Below, one piece after another: positions 53,105-62,099 of a stretch of 64,000 nucleotides of DNA. Location of the stretch: the NCBI GenBank assembly GCA_902560855.1, contig CACENJ010000001.1, positions 62,001 through 126,000 on the forward strand, given 5' to 3'. Within the stretch, counting starts at the first letter, position 1; each line of letters opens with the position of its first letter. The notes under the pieces are model-generated. The model was not told where the DNA came from and made no database searches. It worked only from the letters and a program-made list of their open reading frames with translations. The DNA comes from an uncultured Pelagibacteraceae bacterium. GTDB lineage: Bacteria; Pseudomonadota; Alphaproteobacteria; Pelagibacterales; Pelagibacteraceae. A program made the translations under genes and the position numbers.

Positions 53105-53556
53105 TGTTTTATTTTGCTTACGGAAGTAATCTTAATTGGCATCAGATGAAAAAAGAAAGATGCCCAGGTTCAAAATATATACAACCATATATTCTCAAAG
53201 GTTATAAATTAATATTTAGCCATCGCAATGCAAACAATAAATATGGACATGCAAATATTGAAAAAAATAAAAATTTTTCTGTTCCAGGAGCTATTTGGAG
53301 TCTTACAAAAACACATGAAAAAGTTTTAGATGTTTATGAAGCTACAAATTACAATCCACCTTATTATTATAAAGAATATTTTACCTGGAAAGGAAAAAAA
53401 ATTTTAGTTTATATTCAAAAAATTTATACAAAGAGGAAACCTTCTTATTCATATTTGCATACAATTATAGAAGGTTATAAAGATTGTAATTTAGATATAA
53501 ATTATTTAAAAAAGAGAATATCAAATTATACTTTGAACTACAAAGTTCATTGGTAA
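53104..53556 (+). CDS. Gamma-glutamylcyclotransferase-like protein
   Basis: This 150-residue protein starts with FYFAYGSNLNWHQM, the hallmark YGSNL loop of the gamma-glutamylcyclotransferase fold. It continues with GAIWSLTKTHEKVLDVYEATN near residue 60, where the family has its catalytic glutamate (YEA). Such enzymes form 5-oxoproline from gamma-glutamyl compounds such as glutathione breakdown products or gamma-glutamylamines. The exact substrate is unknown. It is coupled by a one-base overlap to the CinA-like gene. Confidence 0.87.
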   Translation: MFYFAYGSNLNWHQMKKERCPGSKYIQPYILKGYKLIFSHRNANNKYGHANIEKNKNFSVPGAIWSLTKTHEKVLDVYEATNYNPPYYYKEYFTWKGKKILVYIQKIYTKRKPSYSYLHTIIEGYKDCNLDINYLKKRISNYTLNYKVHW

Positions 53557-53558
53557 TT

Positions 53559-54533
53559 TCATTCTATATGTTTCAAGATATCTTCCAGGGTAATTTTTGA
53601 AATATCATTAGAGTTGTACAATTTTTTACTGTCTAAAATTATTACATGGTCTTTTTTAGGAGCAAATTTTTCTGAGCTCGTTGGTCCAAATAATACAATC
53701 ATAGGAGCGTTTGACAAATTTATCATATGCATAACTCCATTATCTATAGAAATAGCTTTTTCAAGTCTTGAGCTTAATGCAGTTACTAGAGCAGGTCCTG
53801 CTAAATTTGAATTATGTTCTGGAAATAATGAATTAGTCACTTTTGATTTAATTTGCTTAACTATTTCATTGCTTTTTTTTTCAATAAAAAAAACTGGAGT
53901 TTTATTTTTTTTTTCGATTTTTTGAGCCAAATTAATAAAATTTTCTAAAGGCCAACTTTTTTTTCTGTATTCATTTCCTTGTGTAATTGAAAATCCAATA
54001 TAATTGTTGTTAGGTAGTAATTTTTTTGCCTCATTTATATATGTTTCATCTAGGTTATCTAAATTAAAATCAGTGTATTTAATATTTATATCAAATAATT
54101 TTTCTAAATTTAAAATAGTTTTTTTACTTATGTTATCATTAGGCAAATAGTTTTTCTTAATTGAACAATATCTATAGTTAAAAGTTGATGAATAAAAATT
54201 TATTGAAGGAATTCTTTTTAATATTAATGTATTTCTTAATTTTGATTGTAGATCAATAATTAAATCAAATTTTTCTAAATTTAATTTCGAAAAACTATTT
54301 TTAGCTTTAAATAAGTGCCACCACCTGAAACCAAAATATTTCAACCCTAAATCTAAAGTTTTAATGTCTATATTGTAATTTTTTAATTTCCCCATGAAGT
54401 GGTTTTCGTGGGCTCCTAAATAATACAAATCTACCAATTTAAAATTTTTTTTAAGACTTAAGATTAATGGTATTATTTGAATGCTATCGCCAAGCCCACC
54501 ACCTGAATTGTAAATAAGTATTTTTTTAAGCAT
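53559..54533 (-). CDS. Glycosyltransferase family 9
   Basis: This 324-residue protein has the GT9 layout: an N-terminal ILIYNSGGGLGDSIQIIPLI with the GD pair, and the C-terminal KAISIDNGVMHMINLSNAPMIVLFGPTS donor site. It probably transfers a heptose or related sugar to the LPS core. It differs strongly from the GT9 at 12216-13157, so they are likely not recent duplicates. It stands alone on the minus strand between the glutamylcyclotransferase-like gene and TrpB2. Confidence 0.83.
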   Translation of the reverse strand: MLKKILIYNSGGGLGDSIQIIPLILSLKKNFKLVDLYYLGAHENHFMGKLKNYNIDIKTLDLGLKYFGFRWWHLFKAKNSFSKLNLEKFDLIIDLQSKLRNTLILKRIPSINFYSSTFNYRYCSIKKNYLPNDNISKKTILNLEKLFDINIKYTDFNLDNLDETYINEAKKLLPNNNYIGFSITQGNEYRKKSWPLENFINLAQKIEKKNKTPVFFIEKKSNEIVKQIKSKVTNSLFPEHNSNLAGPALVTALSSRLEKAISIDNGVMHMINLSNAPMIVLFGPTSSEKFAPKKDHVIILDSKKLYNSNDISKITLEDILKHIE

Positions 54534-54614
54534 ATAAGACTATAAACTATAATTTACCCTTGTTAATTAATCCTTGATTTTTTTGGTTATATATGGGCAA
54601 AATATGTAAATTAT

Positions 54615-55976
54615 ATGTCAGACAAAACGAAATTTTTCTTGGAAGAAAGTAAAATGCCTAAGTCTTGGTATAATATTTCTGCTGATCTTCCAAAGCCACT
54701 TAGTCCAGTACTTCATCCAGGAACACTTAAACCTGTTGGTCCAGACGATTTAGCACCGTTGTTTCCAATGGCTCTTATAGGTCAAGAAGTATCACAAGAA
54801 AGAGAAATAGAAATTCCAGAACCAGTTAGAGAAATTTATAAACAGTGGAGGCCATCACCACTATATAGAGCAAGAAGACTTGAAAAAGCTTTAGATACTA
54901 CAGCAAAAATTTACTATAAATATGAAGGCGTGAGTCCAACAGGTAGCCACAAGCCCAATACAGCAGTAGCTCAAGCTTTTTATAACAAAGAAGAAGGTAC
55001 AAAAAAAATTACAACTGAAACAGGCGCAGGACAATGGGGTAGCTCACTTGCATTTGCGTGTTCAATTTTTAAAATCGAACTTGATGTCTATATGGTTAAA
55101 GTCAGCTACGAACAAAAACCATATCGAAAAATGATTATGCAAACTTTTGGTGCAAATTGTTATGCTAGCCCATCAAATCGTACTCCAACAGGTAAAGCTA
55201 TTTTAGAAAAAGATCCAAATAGTTCTGGAAGTTTAGGAATAGCTATATCCGAAGCCGTAGAAATGGCGGCCCAAGATGAATCAACAAAATATTCTCTAGG
55301 AAGTGTTTTAAACCACGTATTAATGCACCAAACAATTGTTGGTAATGAAGCAATACTGCAAATGGAAATGGCAAATGATTATCCAGATATATTAGTAGGG
55401 TGCACAGGTGGAGGAAGTAATTTTTCTGGATTAGTATTTCCATTCCTTGGAAAAAAATTTAGAGAAAAAAAAGATGTTAGAGTTATTGCTTGTGAACCAA
55501 AATCTTGTCCTTCATTAACTAAAGGTAAATTTGCTTATGATTTTGGAGACACTGGAAATCGTACGCCACTTGTTAAGATGCATACATTAGGATCTTCATT
55601 TATGCCACCATCAACTCATTCTGGTGGATTGAGATATCATGGAATGGCACCAATGGTCAGTCATTTAACAGACATAGGTGCAATTGAAGCAAAAGCTTTT
55701 GGTCAAAAAGAATGCTTTGAAGCAGGAGTAAAATTTGCAAATGCAGAAGGTATTGTTCCAGCTCCAGAGGCAACACATGCAGTTAAAGGTGCTATTGATG
55801 CTGCGCTGGAATGTAAAAAAAATGGTGAAAAGAAAACAATTCTTTTTAATTTATGTGGTCATGGACATTTTGATATGCAAGCATATGGCGATTATTTTAA
55901 CAATAAACTTTCTGAAGATAAATATAATGAATCCGAAGTAAATAAAGCTCTCGAAAAACTACCTAAAATTGCATAG
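54615..55976 (+). CDS. TrpB2-type tryptophan synthase beta-like PLP enzyme
   Basis: This 453-residue PLP enzyme is of the TrpB2 branch, longer than TrpB1 (about 400) with extra N-terminal residues. The PLP lysine is Lys113 in SPTGSHKPNTA, TETGAGQWG is at 134-142, the phosphate loop VGCTGGGSNF is at 261-270, and HSGGLRYHGMAP near 335 is a TrpB2 mark. No trpA is nearby. TrpB2 converts indole plus serine to tryptophan, and archaeal examples prefer O-phosphoserine. serC and serA, which supply phosphoserine precursors, follow on the same strand. Confidence 0.92.
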   Translation: MSDKTKFFLEESKMPKSWYNISADLPKPLSPVLHPGTLKPVGPDDLAPLFPMALIGQEVSQEREIEIPEPVREIYKQWRPSPLYRARRLEKALDTTAKIYYKYEGVSPTGSHKPNTAVAQAFYNKEEGTKKITTETGAGQWGSSLAFACSIFKIELDVYMVKVSYEQKPYRKMIMQTFGANCYASPSNRTPTGKAILEKDPNSSGSLGIAISEAVEMAAQDESTKYSLGSVLNHVLMHQTIVGNEAILQMEMANDYPDILVGCTGGGSNFSGLVFPFLGKKFREKKDVRVIACEPKSCPSLTKGKFAYDFGDTGNRTPLVKMHTLGSSFMPPSTHSGGLRYHGMAPMVSHLTDIGAIEAKAFGQKECFEAGVKFANAEGIVPAPEATHAVKGAIDAALECKKNGEKKTILFNLCGHGHFDMQAYGDYFNNKLSEDKYNESEVNKALEKLPKIA

Positions 55977-56057
55977 AAATAATATTTATCAATATTAGCA
56001 ACAATTATATCTAAAAAATAGAGTTGTTCTATTTAGTACTATTAATTAAATATCTAC

Positions 56058-57260
56058 ATGTATTTTATAAATCCATTTAAAGGTTTAAGACCATCAAAAG
56101 AAAAAGCCTCTTCTATAGCTATTACTAGCACTGACCATTTATCAAAAAAACTTATTGCTGATCATAAAAAAAATAATCCTTGGAGCTATCTAAATGTTTT
56201 TTCAGCAGAAAATAATTCTAAATCAAAAGAACAATTTGAATTAATGAAAAAAAAATCAATACTTAGCAAAGATATTAATAATTCATTTTACATTTACAAA
56301 ATTTCTACAGGAAATCATGCACAAATTGGCATAGTCGGAACTGCAAAATTGTCTGCTTATGACAATTTACATATCCGAGGTCATGAAGAAATTTTTTTTG
56401 AAAGATCTCAAAGAAGAATGAAGCAAATGGATAATTTAAATGCACAAATAGGTCCTATATATGCGGTTTATCCTGATAATAAAATGCTTAATGACTTAGT
56501 TGATAAAGAGTTGATTAACTCTCCTGTATATTCTTTTAAAGGTATGGATGGAAGCAAGCATGAGATGTGGGTAATAGATGATGAAAAAAAAATTTCAAAA
56601 ATACGAGATTTATTTAATTCTATAAACAGAATTTATATAGCCGATGGTCATCACAGAATGGATGCATTGTTAAAACTTTCAAAATTTAAACAGCATCAAA
56701 ATCCCAATCACACTGGTGAAGAAGCATACAATTTTTTTATGATAGCAATTTTTCCTAAAAGCCAAGCAAGAATACTTGATTATAATAGACTTATAAAAGA
56801 TTTATATGGTTATTCACCTAAAGATTTTATTAAAGAAATTAAAAAAAAATTTAAAGTGGAAAAACAAAATTCTTCATTTAAACCAAAGAAATCTCAAATA
56901 TTTGGAATGTATTTAGAAAAACAATGGTATTCTTTGGAACTTAAAGAAAAACCTCATCAAAATTTATTTCACATTATTAATTTAGATATAAATTTATTGC
57001 ACTACTATTTGCTAGAACCTTTTTTAGGTATCGGAGACCCTAGACAGGATAATAGAATAGATTTTTTAGCAGGCTTTCATGGTTTAGAAGGAATCGAAGC
57101 AAAAGTAGATTCTGGAGAAGCCAAAGTTGGTTTTGCTTTGTTTGCTACGCAAATGGAAAATGTAATAAGTTTTGCTGATAAAAAATTAAATATGCCACCA
57201 AAGTCCACTTGGTTTGATCCTAAACCATTAGACGGTCTAGTCGCTTATGATTTTGAATAA
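56058..57260 (+). CDS. DUF1015 family protein
   Basis: This 400-residue protein belongs to DUF1015, starting FINPFKGLRPSKEKAS, with RMKQMDNLNAQIGPIYAVYPD near residue 120, YIADGHHRMDALLKLS near 194 and FLAGFHGLEGIEAKVD near 335. The function is unknown; the conserved histidines in DGHHR hint at a metal or catalytic site. As I recall, DUF1015 genes often neighbour serine-synthesis genes in other bacteria, and here serC follows after 90 bases. A role around serine or phosphoserine is inferred from context only. Confidence 0.9.
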   Translation: MYFINPFKGLRPSKEKASSIAITSTDHLSKKLIADHKKNNPWSYLNVFSAENNSKSKEQFELMKKKSILSKDINNSFYIYKISTGNHAQIGIVGTAKLSAYDNLHIRGHEEIFFERSQRRMKQMDNLNAQIGPIYAVYPDNKMLNDLVDKELINSPVYSFKGMDGSKHEMWVIDDEKKISKIRDLFNSINRIYIADGHHRMDALLKLSKFKQHQNPNHTGEEAYNFFMIAIFPKSQARILDYNRLIKDLYGYSPKDFIKEIKKKFKVEKQNSSFKPKKSQIFGMYLEKQWYSLELKEKPHQNLFHIINLDINLLHYYLLEPFLGIGDPRQDNRIDFLAGFHGLEGIEAKVDSGEAKVGFALFATQMENVISFADKKLNMPPKSTWFDPKPLDGLVAYDFE

Positions 57261-57350
57261 TAAAATTATTCTTGTTTAGATCTAAAAAATATATATAAAA
57301 AAAATAGTGATAAGTTTTTTTAAAAAGAAATATATCTAAAAATTATATTT

Positions 57351-58505
57351 ATGGAAAAACCGAGTATAAAACCAAAGAATCCAAATTTTTCTAGTGGGCC
57401 ATGTGCAAAACGTCCAGGTTGGAGTATTGATGTATTAAAAAATACACCAATAGGAAGATCTCATAGACATAAAGTCTGTAAAGAAAAACTTAATGAAGTA
57501 ATAATTAAATCTAAAGAAATTCTTCAATTACCTGATGGATATAATGTAGGTATAATGACAGGATCAAACACGGGAGCTTTGGAAGCTGCACTATGGTCTC
57601 TTTTGGGCTGCAAGGGTGTTGATATTTTAGCTTGGGAAAATTTTGGAAAAGATTGGGTAATAGACATACTTGATCAACTAAAAATAAAAGATGTAAACAG
57701 TTATATAACCGATTATGGAAATCTTCCTGACCTATCAAAAGTGAACTTTAAAAATGATGTAGTATTTACTTGGAATGGTACAACAGCTGGAGTAAAAATT
57801 CCAAACGGCGACTGGATACCTGAAGACAGAGAAGGTTTAACGATTTGTGACGCAACATCAGGTATTTTTGCAATGGATATCGAATATAGCAAACTTGATG
57901 TAATTACATGGTCTTGGCAAAAAGTTTTAGGGGCAGAAGCAGCCCATGGAATGATAGCATTGTCTCCTCGCGCAGTTCAAAGGTTGGAAACTCATGTTCC
58001 TTCTTGGCCTATTCCAAAATTATTTAGATTGGCGAACAAAAAAAAATTAATCAAAGGTATTTTTGAAGGAGGAACCATTAATACTCCATCAATGATTTGT
58101 GTTGAAGATGGTCTAGATGCTTTAAATTGGGTTGAATCTATAGGGGGAACAAAAGAATTAATAAATATTTCAAATGAAAATTTAAAAATAGTAGAGGATT
58201 GGGTTAGTAAAAATGATAGTTTTAAATTTATGTGTGAAGACAAAAAATCAAGATCTTCAACAAGTATTACTTTATTAATTAAAGATGAATGGTTTAATAA
58301 ATTTAATGAAGAGGATCAAAGAGGATTATTAAAAAAATTGTTTTCCGTATTAGAAAAAGAAGGCGTGGCTAATGACATTAATGGCTATGCTAAAGCACCT
58401 CCAAGTATAAGGATTTGGGGAGGATCAACTGTACAGAATAGCGATATGAAAGCACTATTGCCATGGATAGACTGGGCATATAACTCTGTAAAAAATAATG
58501 CCTAA
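57351..58505 (+). CDS. serC: Phosphoserine aminotransferase
   Basis: This 384-residue PLP enzyme forms O-phospho-L-serine from 3-phosphohydroxypyruvate and glutamate. It is the long alphaproteobacterial type, with [13 protein letters not shown] near the start, [11 protein letters not shown] near residue 32, the PLP lysine in [16 protein letters not shown] near 198, and GGTINTPSM near 241. It overlaps the serA start by eight bases, so they are co-translated. Confidence 0.94.
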   Translation: MEKPSIKPKNPNFSSGPCAKRPGWSIDVLKNTPIGRSHRHKVCKEKLNEVIIKSKEILQLPDGYNVGIMTGSNTGALEAALWSLLGCKGVDILAWENFGKDWVIDILDQLKIKDVNSYITDYGNLPDLSKVNFKNDVVFTWNGTTAGVKIPNGDWIPEDREGLTICDATSGIFAMDIEYSKLDVITWSWQKVLGAEAAHGMIALSPRAVQRLETHVPSWPIPKLFRLANKKKLIKGIFEGGTINTPSMICVEDGLDALNWVESIGGTKELINISNENLKIVEDWVSKNDSFKFMCEDKKSRSSTSITLLIKDEWFNKFNEEDQRGLLKKLFSVLEKEGVANDINGYAKAPPSIRIWGGSTVQNSDMKALLPWIDWAYNSVKNNA

Positions 58506-59433
58506 AGTTTTAATCTCAGATTCAATGAGCAAAGTTGCTCAAAAAATATTTGAAAAAAATAATATTTCCATAGATGTAAAAACTGGCCTTTCAGAAGATG
58601 AAATTATTAAAATTATTCCTGAATATGATGGATTAGTTGTTAGATCAGCAACAAAAGTAACAAAAAATATTATTTCAGCAGCAAAAAAATTAAAAGTTAT
58701 AGGTAGAGCAGGTGCTGGCGTTGACAATATTGATATACCTTTTGCAAAAGAAAATAATATGATTGTTATGAATACACCAGGTGGAAATGCAAATGCAACA
58801 GCCGAACATACTTTTGCATTAATAATGTCTGTATTAAGAAAAATTCCTTTTGCAAATGAAACTACTCATAAAGGACAGTGGGAAAAAAAAAATATTAAAG
58901 GCAACGAACTATCTAAAAAGACACTTGGAATAATAGGTTTTGGAAATGTTGGGGTTAGATTAAGCAATTTAGTTAAAGGTTTTGATATGAAAATATTAGT
59001 AAATTCAAAATCATTAGAATCTAGAAAAAAAGATTTTCCACATGTTGAAAATGTTAGTTTTGATGAAATAATAAACAAAAGTGACATTATTAGCTTTCAT
59101 TGCAAAGCTCCTAAAGATGGCAAACCTTTAATAACTAAAGAACACTATACCAATATGAAACCTACAGCTTATTTAATAAACGCAGCAAGAGGCAATATAG
59201 TTGATGAAAAAGATTTAAATAACGCTCTAAATGAAAATTTAATTGCTGGAGCAGCAATAGATGTATTTTCAAAAGAACCTGCCAAAGAAAACATTTTGTT
59301 TAATAATCCAAAAGTTGTTTTAACACCGCATATAGCTGCATCTACAAGCGAAGCATCTGTAGTAGTTGCAGAAATGGTAGCTAACCAAATATCAGATTTT
59401 TTATTAAAAGGTACAAAAATCAATACCGTTTAG
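58498..59433 (+). CDS. serA: D-3-phosphoglycerate dehydrogenase, short form
   Basis: This 311-residue enzyme oxidises 3-phosphoglycerate, the first step of serine synthesis. [12 protein letters not shown] near residue 70, [18 protein letters not shown] near 92, the NAD motif [13 protein letters not shown] near 142, [10 protein letters not shown] near 223 and the catalytic HIAAST near 279 are all present. It lacks the C-terminal ACT/ASB regulatory domains of the long forms, so serine feedback of the usual kind is not expected. A palindromic AT-only stem follows the stop. Confidence 0.93.
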   Translation: MPKVLISDSMSKVAQKIFEKNNISIDVKTGLSEDEIIKIIPEYDGLVVRSATKVTKNIISAAKKLKVIGRAGAGVDNIDIPFAKENNMIVMNTPGGNANATAEHTFALIMSVLRKIPFANETTHKGQWEKKNIKGNELSKKTLGIIGFGNVGVRLSNLVKGFDMKILVNSKSLESRKKDFPHVENVSFDEIINKSDIISFHCKAPKDGKPLITKEHYTNMKPTAYLINAARGNIVDEKDLNNALNENLIAGAAIDVFSKEPAKENILFNNPKVVLTPHIAASTSEASVVVAEMVANQISDFLLKGTKINTV

Positions 59434-59438
59434 ATTGT

Positions 59439-59479
59439 TATTGTTTATTTTTTCATTTTTTATTTAAAAATAAACAATA
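59439..59479 (+). terminator. AT-only inverted repeat, likely terminator after serA
   Basis: TATTGTTTATTTTT (59439-59452) and AAAAATAAACAATA (59466-59479) are perfect inverted complements of 14 bases with a 13-base T-rich loop. It starts five bases after the serA stop. It lacks a GC stem, but in this AT-rich genome such repeats are the likely form of terminators, and it could work in either direction. Confidence 0.5.
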
Positions 59480-59506
59480 GAATGAATATCTATATAGTTA
59501 CCAACT

Positions 59507-60553
59507 ATGAGAAACTTTTTTAAAATTTTAATTATCAACTTTTCAGTTTTTATTTTTTTAATAGCAATAATAGAAATTTTTTTTGGTTATTGGTTTGATA
59601 AGTATAATTTTGGTTATCTGATGAGAGAACATAGATTAAAAAATTCAACTTACAAAGTTAAACATTTTGAAAATGAATATGTAGTAAATTATAGGAGAAA
59701 TTTTCATGGTTTTAGAGGTAAAGAATTAAATCCAAGTGACGTTAAATCTGTTTTTATTGGAGGCAGCACTGGAAATCAAAGATATACTCCAGAAGAATTT
59801 ACTATTGTAGAACTTTTAAACAAAAGTTTTATAAAAAATAATATTAATTTAAAATTATATAATGCTTCAATGGATGGTAAATCTACATTTGGAATAATTA
59901 ATGATTTTGAGCATTGGTTTACAAAATTAGAAAAATTTTCTCCTAATTTATTTATTTTTTATATTGGACTTAATGATAAATTTTACAGGGGTAATTGCGA
60001 TGAAAATAAAGGAACATTTGACGGAAGTGATTGTCACTATGATCCAAAATTGCTAGGCAAAATAAGAGATTATATAAAAAATAATAGTTTTTTTTCATTC
60101 AAGATAAAACAATTACAAAGTAAATATAATAAAAAAATAAAGCTTAGATATGGTTTATTTGGATATACAGAAAATTTGTATGAAGACTACGATTTTATAA
60201 ATTATGAATCGGCTAAAAAAAAACACAAATCTAAAGAAAATAAAGAAGAAATTTTTGTAAAAAAAGAACTTGTTAAAAGATTGAACAGGATAATGAGTTA
60301 TGTAGAAAGATATAATGCTAAAGCCATTTTTATTACTCAGATAGAATTTAATGGCTTATCCAATAGAAATTTATTTTTAGCTAATGAAACAGTTAAAAAA
60401 TTTTGCGAAGAAAACAACGTTGATTTAATAAGACTCGATGAAGATTTAGAAATGTCAAAATTTGATTTTTATGACCCATGGCACACTACAGTTGAGGGTT
60501 CAAAAAAAATTTCAAGATATATTTTTGATGAGTTAATAAAATATATTAATTAG
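59507..60553 (+). CDS. Membrane-anchored SGNH/GDSL-like hydrolase
   Basis: This 348-residue protein has an N-terminal membrane anchor (about 5-27) and an SGNH-hydrolase-like domain. The nucleophile block is VFIGGSTGN (Ser87), block III is YIGLNDKF (Asn156), and the C-terminal block V is DPWHTTVEGS, with Asp and His three apart. Such proteins often deacetylate or acetylate surface polysaccharide. The role is inferred from fold and location beside glycan-type genes. It is very AT-rich and opens the last, less housekeeping-like part of the window. Confidence 0.75.
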   Translation: MRNFFKILIINFSVFIFLIAIIEIFFGYWFDKYNFGYLMREHRLKNSTYKVKHFENEYVVNYRRNFHGFRGKELNPSDVKSVFIGGSTGNQRYTPEEFTIVELLNKSFIKNNINLKLYNASMDGKSTFGIINDFEHWFTKLEKFSPNLFIFYIGLNDKFYRGNCDENKGTFDGSDCHYDPKLLGKIRDYIKNNSFFSFKIKQLQSKYNKKIKLRYGLFGYTENLYEDYDFINYESAKKKHKSKENKEEIFVKKELVKRLNRIMSYVERYNAKAIFITQIEFNGLSNRNLFLANETVKKFCEENNVDLIRLDEDLEMSKFDFYDPWHTTVEGSKKISRYIFDELIKYIN

Positions 60554-60562
60554 AAGATAAAA

Positions 60563-61996
60563 TTAGAATGATAGTGGATCGTATTTTGTAAAAATTATTT
60601 TTTTTGAAATACTTTTGTAATCATTTAAATTATTAATTTTTTTATAAATTTTTTTTGTAATATTTAAATTTTCAAGATGTAATCTTTTTTTATTTATCCT
60701 TTCAACAGGCGCATTAAAATTTGGATATGATGTATATTCATAAATAAATTTGCTATCAAAGTTTACAATATGGACAGAATAAAGATTCATTGAGTTTATA
60801 TGATCTTTTGAGCGTAAGTAGCCACCTAATATAGCAACAAACATTGTACAAAAAATAAGTAATGAAAATATAATTTTTTTATATAAATGTATTTCGTTTA
60901 GCATTAATTTAAATAAATTTTTTAAAAAAATAGTAATTATTGCTAAAACAAATATACTTGGTAAAAAAATTCCAAAAGATCTAAGGATAGCTATATGAGG
61001 AGCACAAAGTAATATTATTAAAAAAATAAAAATTAATATTTTATTAAAATTCAGCGGTGCTTTTTTATTGAAAACATAGTTTGTTATGCAAATGAGTATT
61101 AATAATATTAACCAAATTATTTGAAAGTAATATTGGCCTAAATTGAAATTTCTTATACTAAAAAAACCCATTGGAAACCAAGATGCTTTGAAAGCCTTGA
61201 TTAAACCTCCAAATCCAATAATTTCATTTCCATATTTTATGTAATCAAGAGTTATTTCAAAACCAGGTGCTTCAGGCACAAACTCTTTTCTTAAATACAT
61301 ATGAAAAATGACTAATAAAACTAATGGCAATGTTCCAAAAAAAATTCTTTTTACCTTATTTTCCATTTCAAATGTTATTAACAGTGAAGAAAGAAAAATA
61401 AATATAGGTAAGACGTACAGCTCTTCTCTTGTAAAAATAGATAGAATAGCAAACAAAAAACAAAAAATGTAATTTTGTATTTTTTTATTTTTGAGCCATG
61501 AAATAAAAAAAATAATTGAAAGTAAAGCATTTATGTATGTAAATATAAGGGCACTTAAAGTTATCCATGATAATAATGTGCTATAGATTTTTGAAAAAGT
61601 TATTAATAATGTAAAAAATAATAATTCTAATTTATTAAATCCTATTTGGTAAAGAAAAAAATTAACTAAAATAATCAAAGCAATCATCATAAGAAAAATA
61701 AAAAATCTTAAATAAAAAGTATTCTCACCAAAGATTAATCCTAGAAAATTGTAATATAGTATTGCGACTGGTCTATAGCTTGGTGTTTCAATTTTATTTG
61801 GTATCCAATTACTAAACCAGCTATTATATATTTCTTCGATCGAATACACTTTAATTAAATGCAAATCATCCCAAACAAATGGTTGATATATTAAATTGTA
61901 ACCACTTAACAAAAACCATGCTAAAAATGTTGCTATTGTAACTAAAATTATGAATGAAACAGTACTTGAACTACTTATTTTTTTTTGATCAAACAT
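60563..61996 (-). CDS. GT-C-like polytopic membrane protein
   Basis: This 477-residue protein has roughly ten or more membrane spans. After the first span, YQPFVWDDLHLIKVYSIEE carries the acidic DD pair typical of the first loop of GT-C glycosyltransferases, and YRPVAILYYNFLGLIFG follows as in many relatives. The C-terminal 90 residues or so are soluble. It probably moves a sugar from a polyprenol carrier to a surface glycan or protein. The family call rests on topology and the WDD motif. Confidence 0.65.
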   Translation of the reverse strand: MFDQKKISSSSTVSFIILVTIATFLAWFLLSGYNLIYQPFVWDDLHLIKVYSIEEIYNSWFSNWIPNKIETPSYRPVAILYYNFLGLIFGENTFYLRFFIFLMMIALIILVNFFLYQIGFNKLELLFFTLLITFSKIYSTLLSWITLSALIFTYINALLSIIFFISWLKNKKIQNYIFCFLFAILSIFTREELYVLPIFIFLSSLLITFEMENKVKRIFFGTLPLVLLVIFHMYLRKEFVPEAPGFEITLDYIKYGNEIIGFGGLIKAFKASWFPMGFFSIRNFNLGQYYFQIIWLILLILICITNYVFNKKAPLNFNKILIFIFLIILLCAPHIAILRSFGIFLPSIFVLAIITIFLKNLFKLMLNEIHLYKKIIFSLLIFCTMFVAILGGYLRSKDHINSMNLYSVHIVNFDSKFIYEYTSYPNFNAPVERINKKRLHLENLNITKKIYKKINNLNDYKSISKKIIFTKYDPLSF

Positions 61997-62099
61997 AAAT
62001 TTAAAAACAATGAATATATTAGAAATATAGATAATATACCTTAAATAAACAAATTAATTAGTTTTAAAAATTAGAGATATATTTACATTACATAATAGA

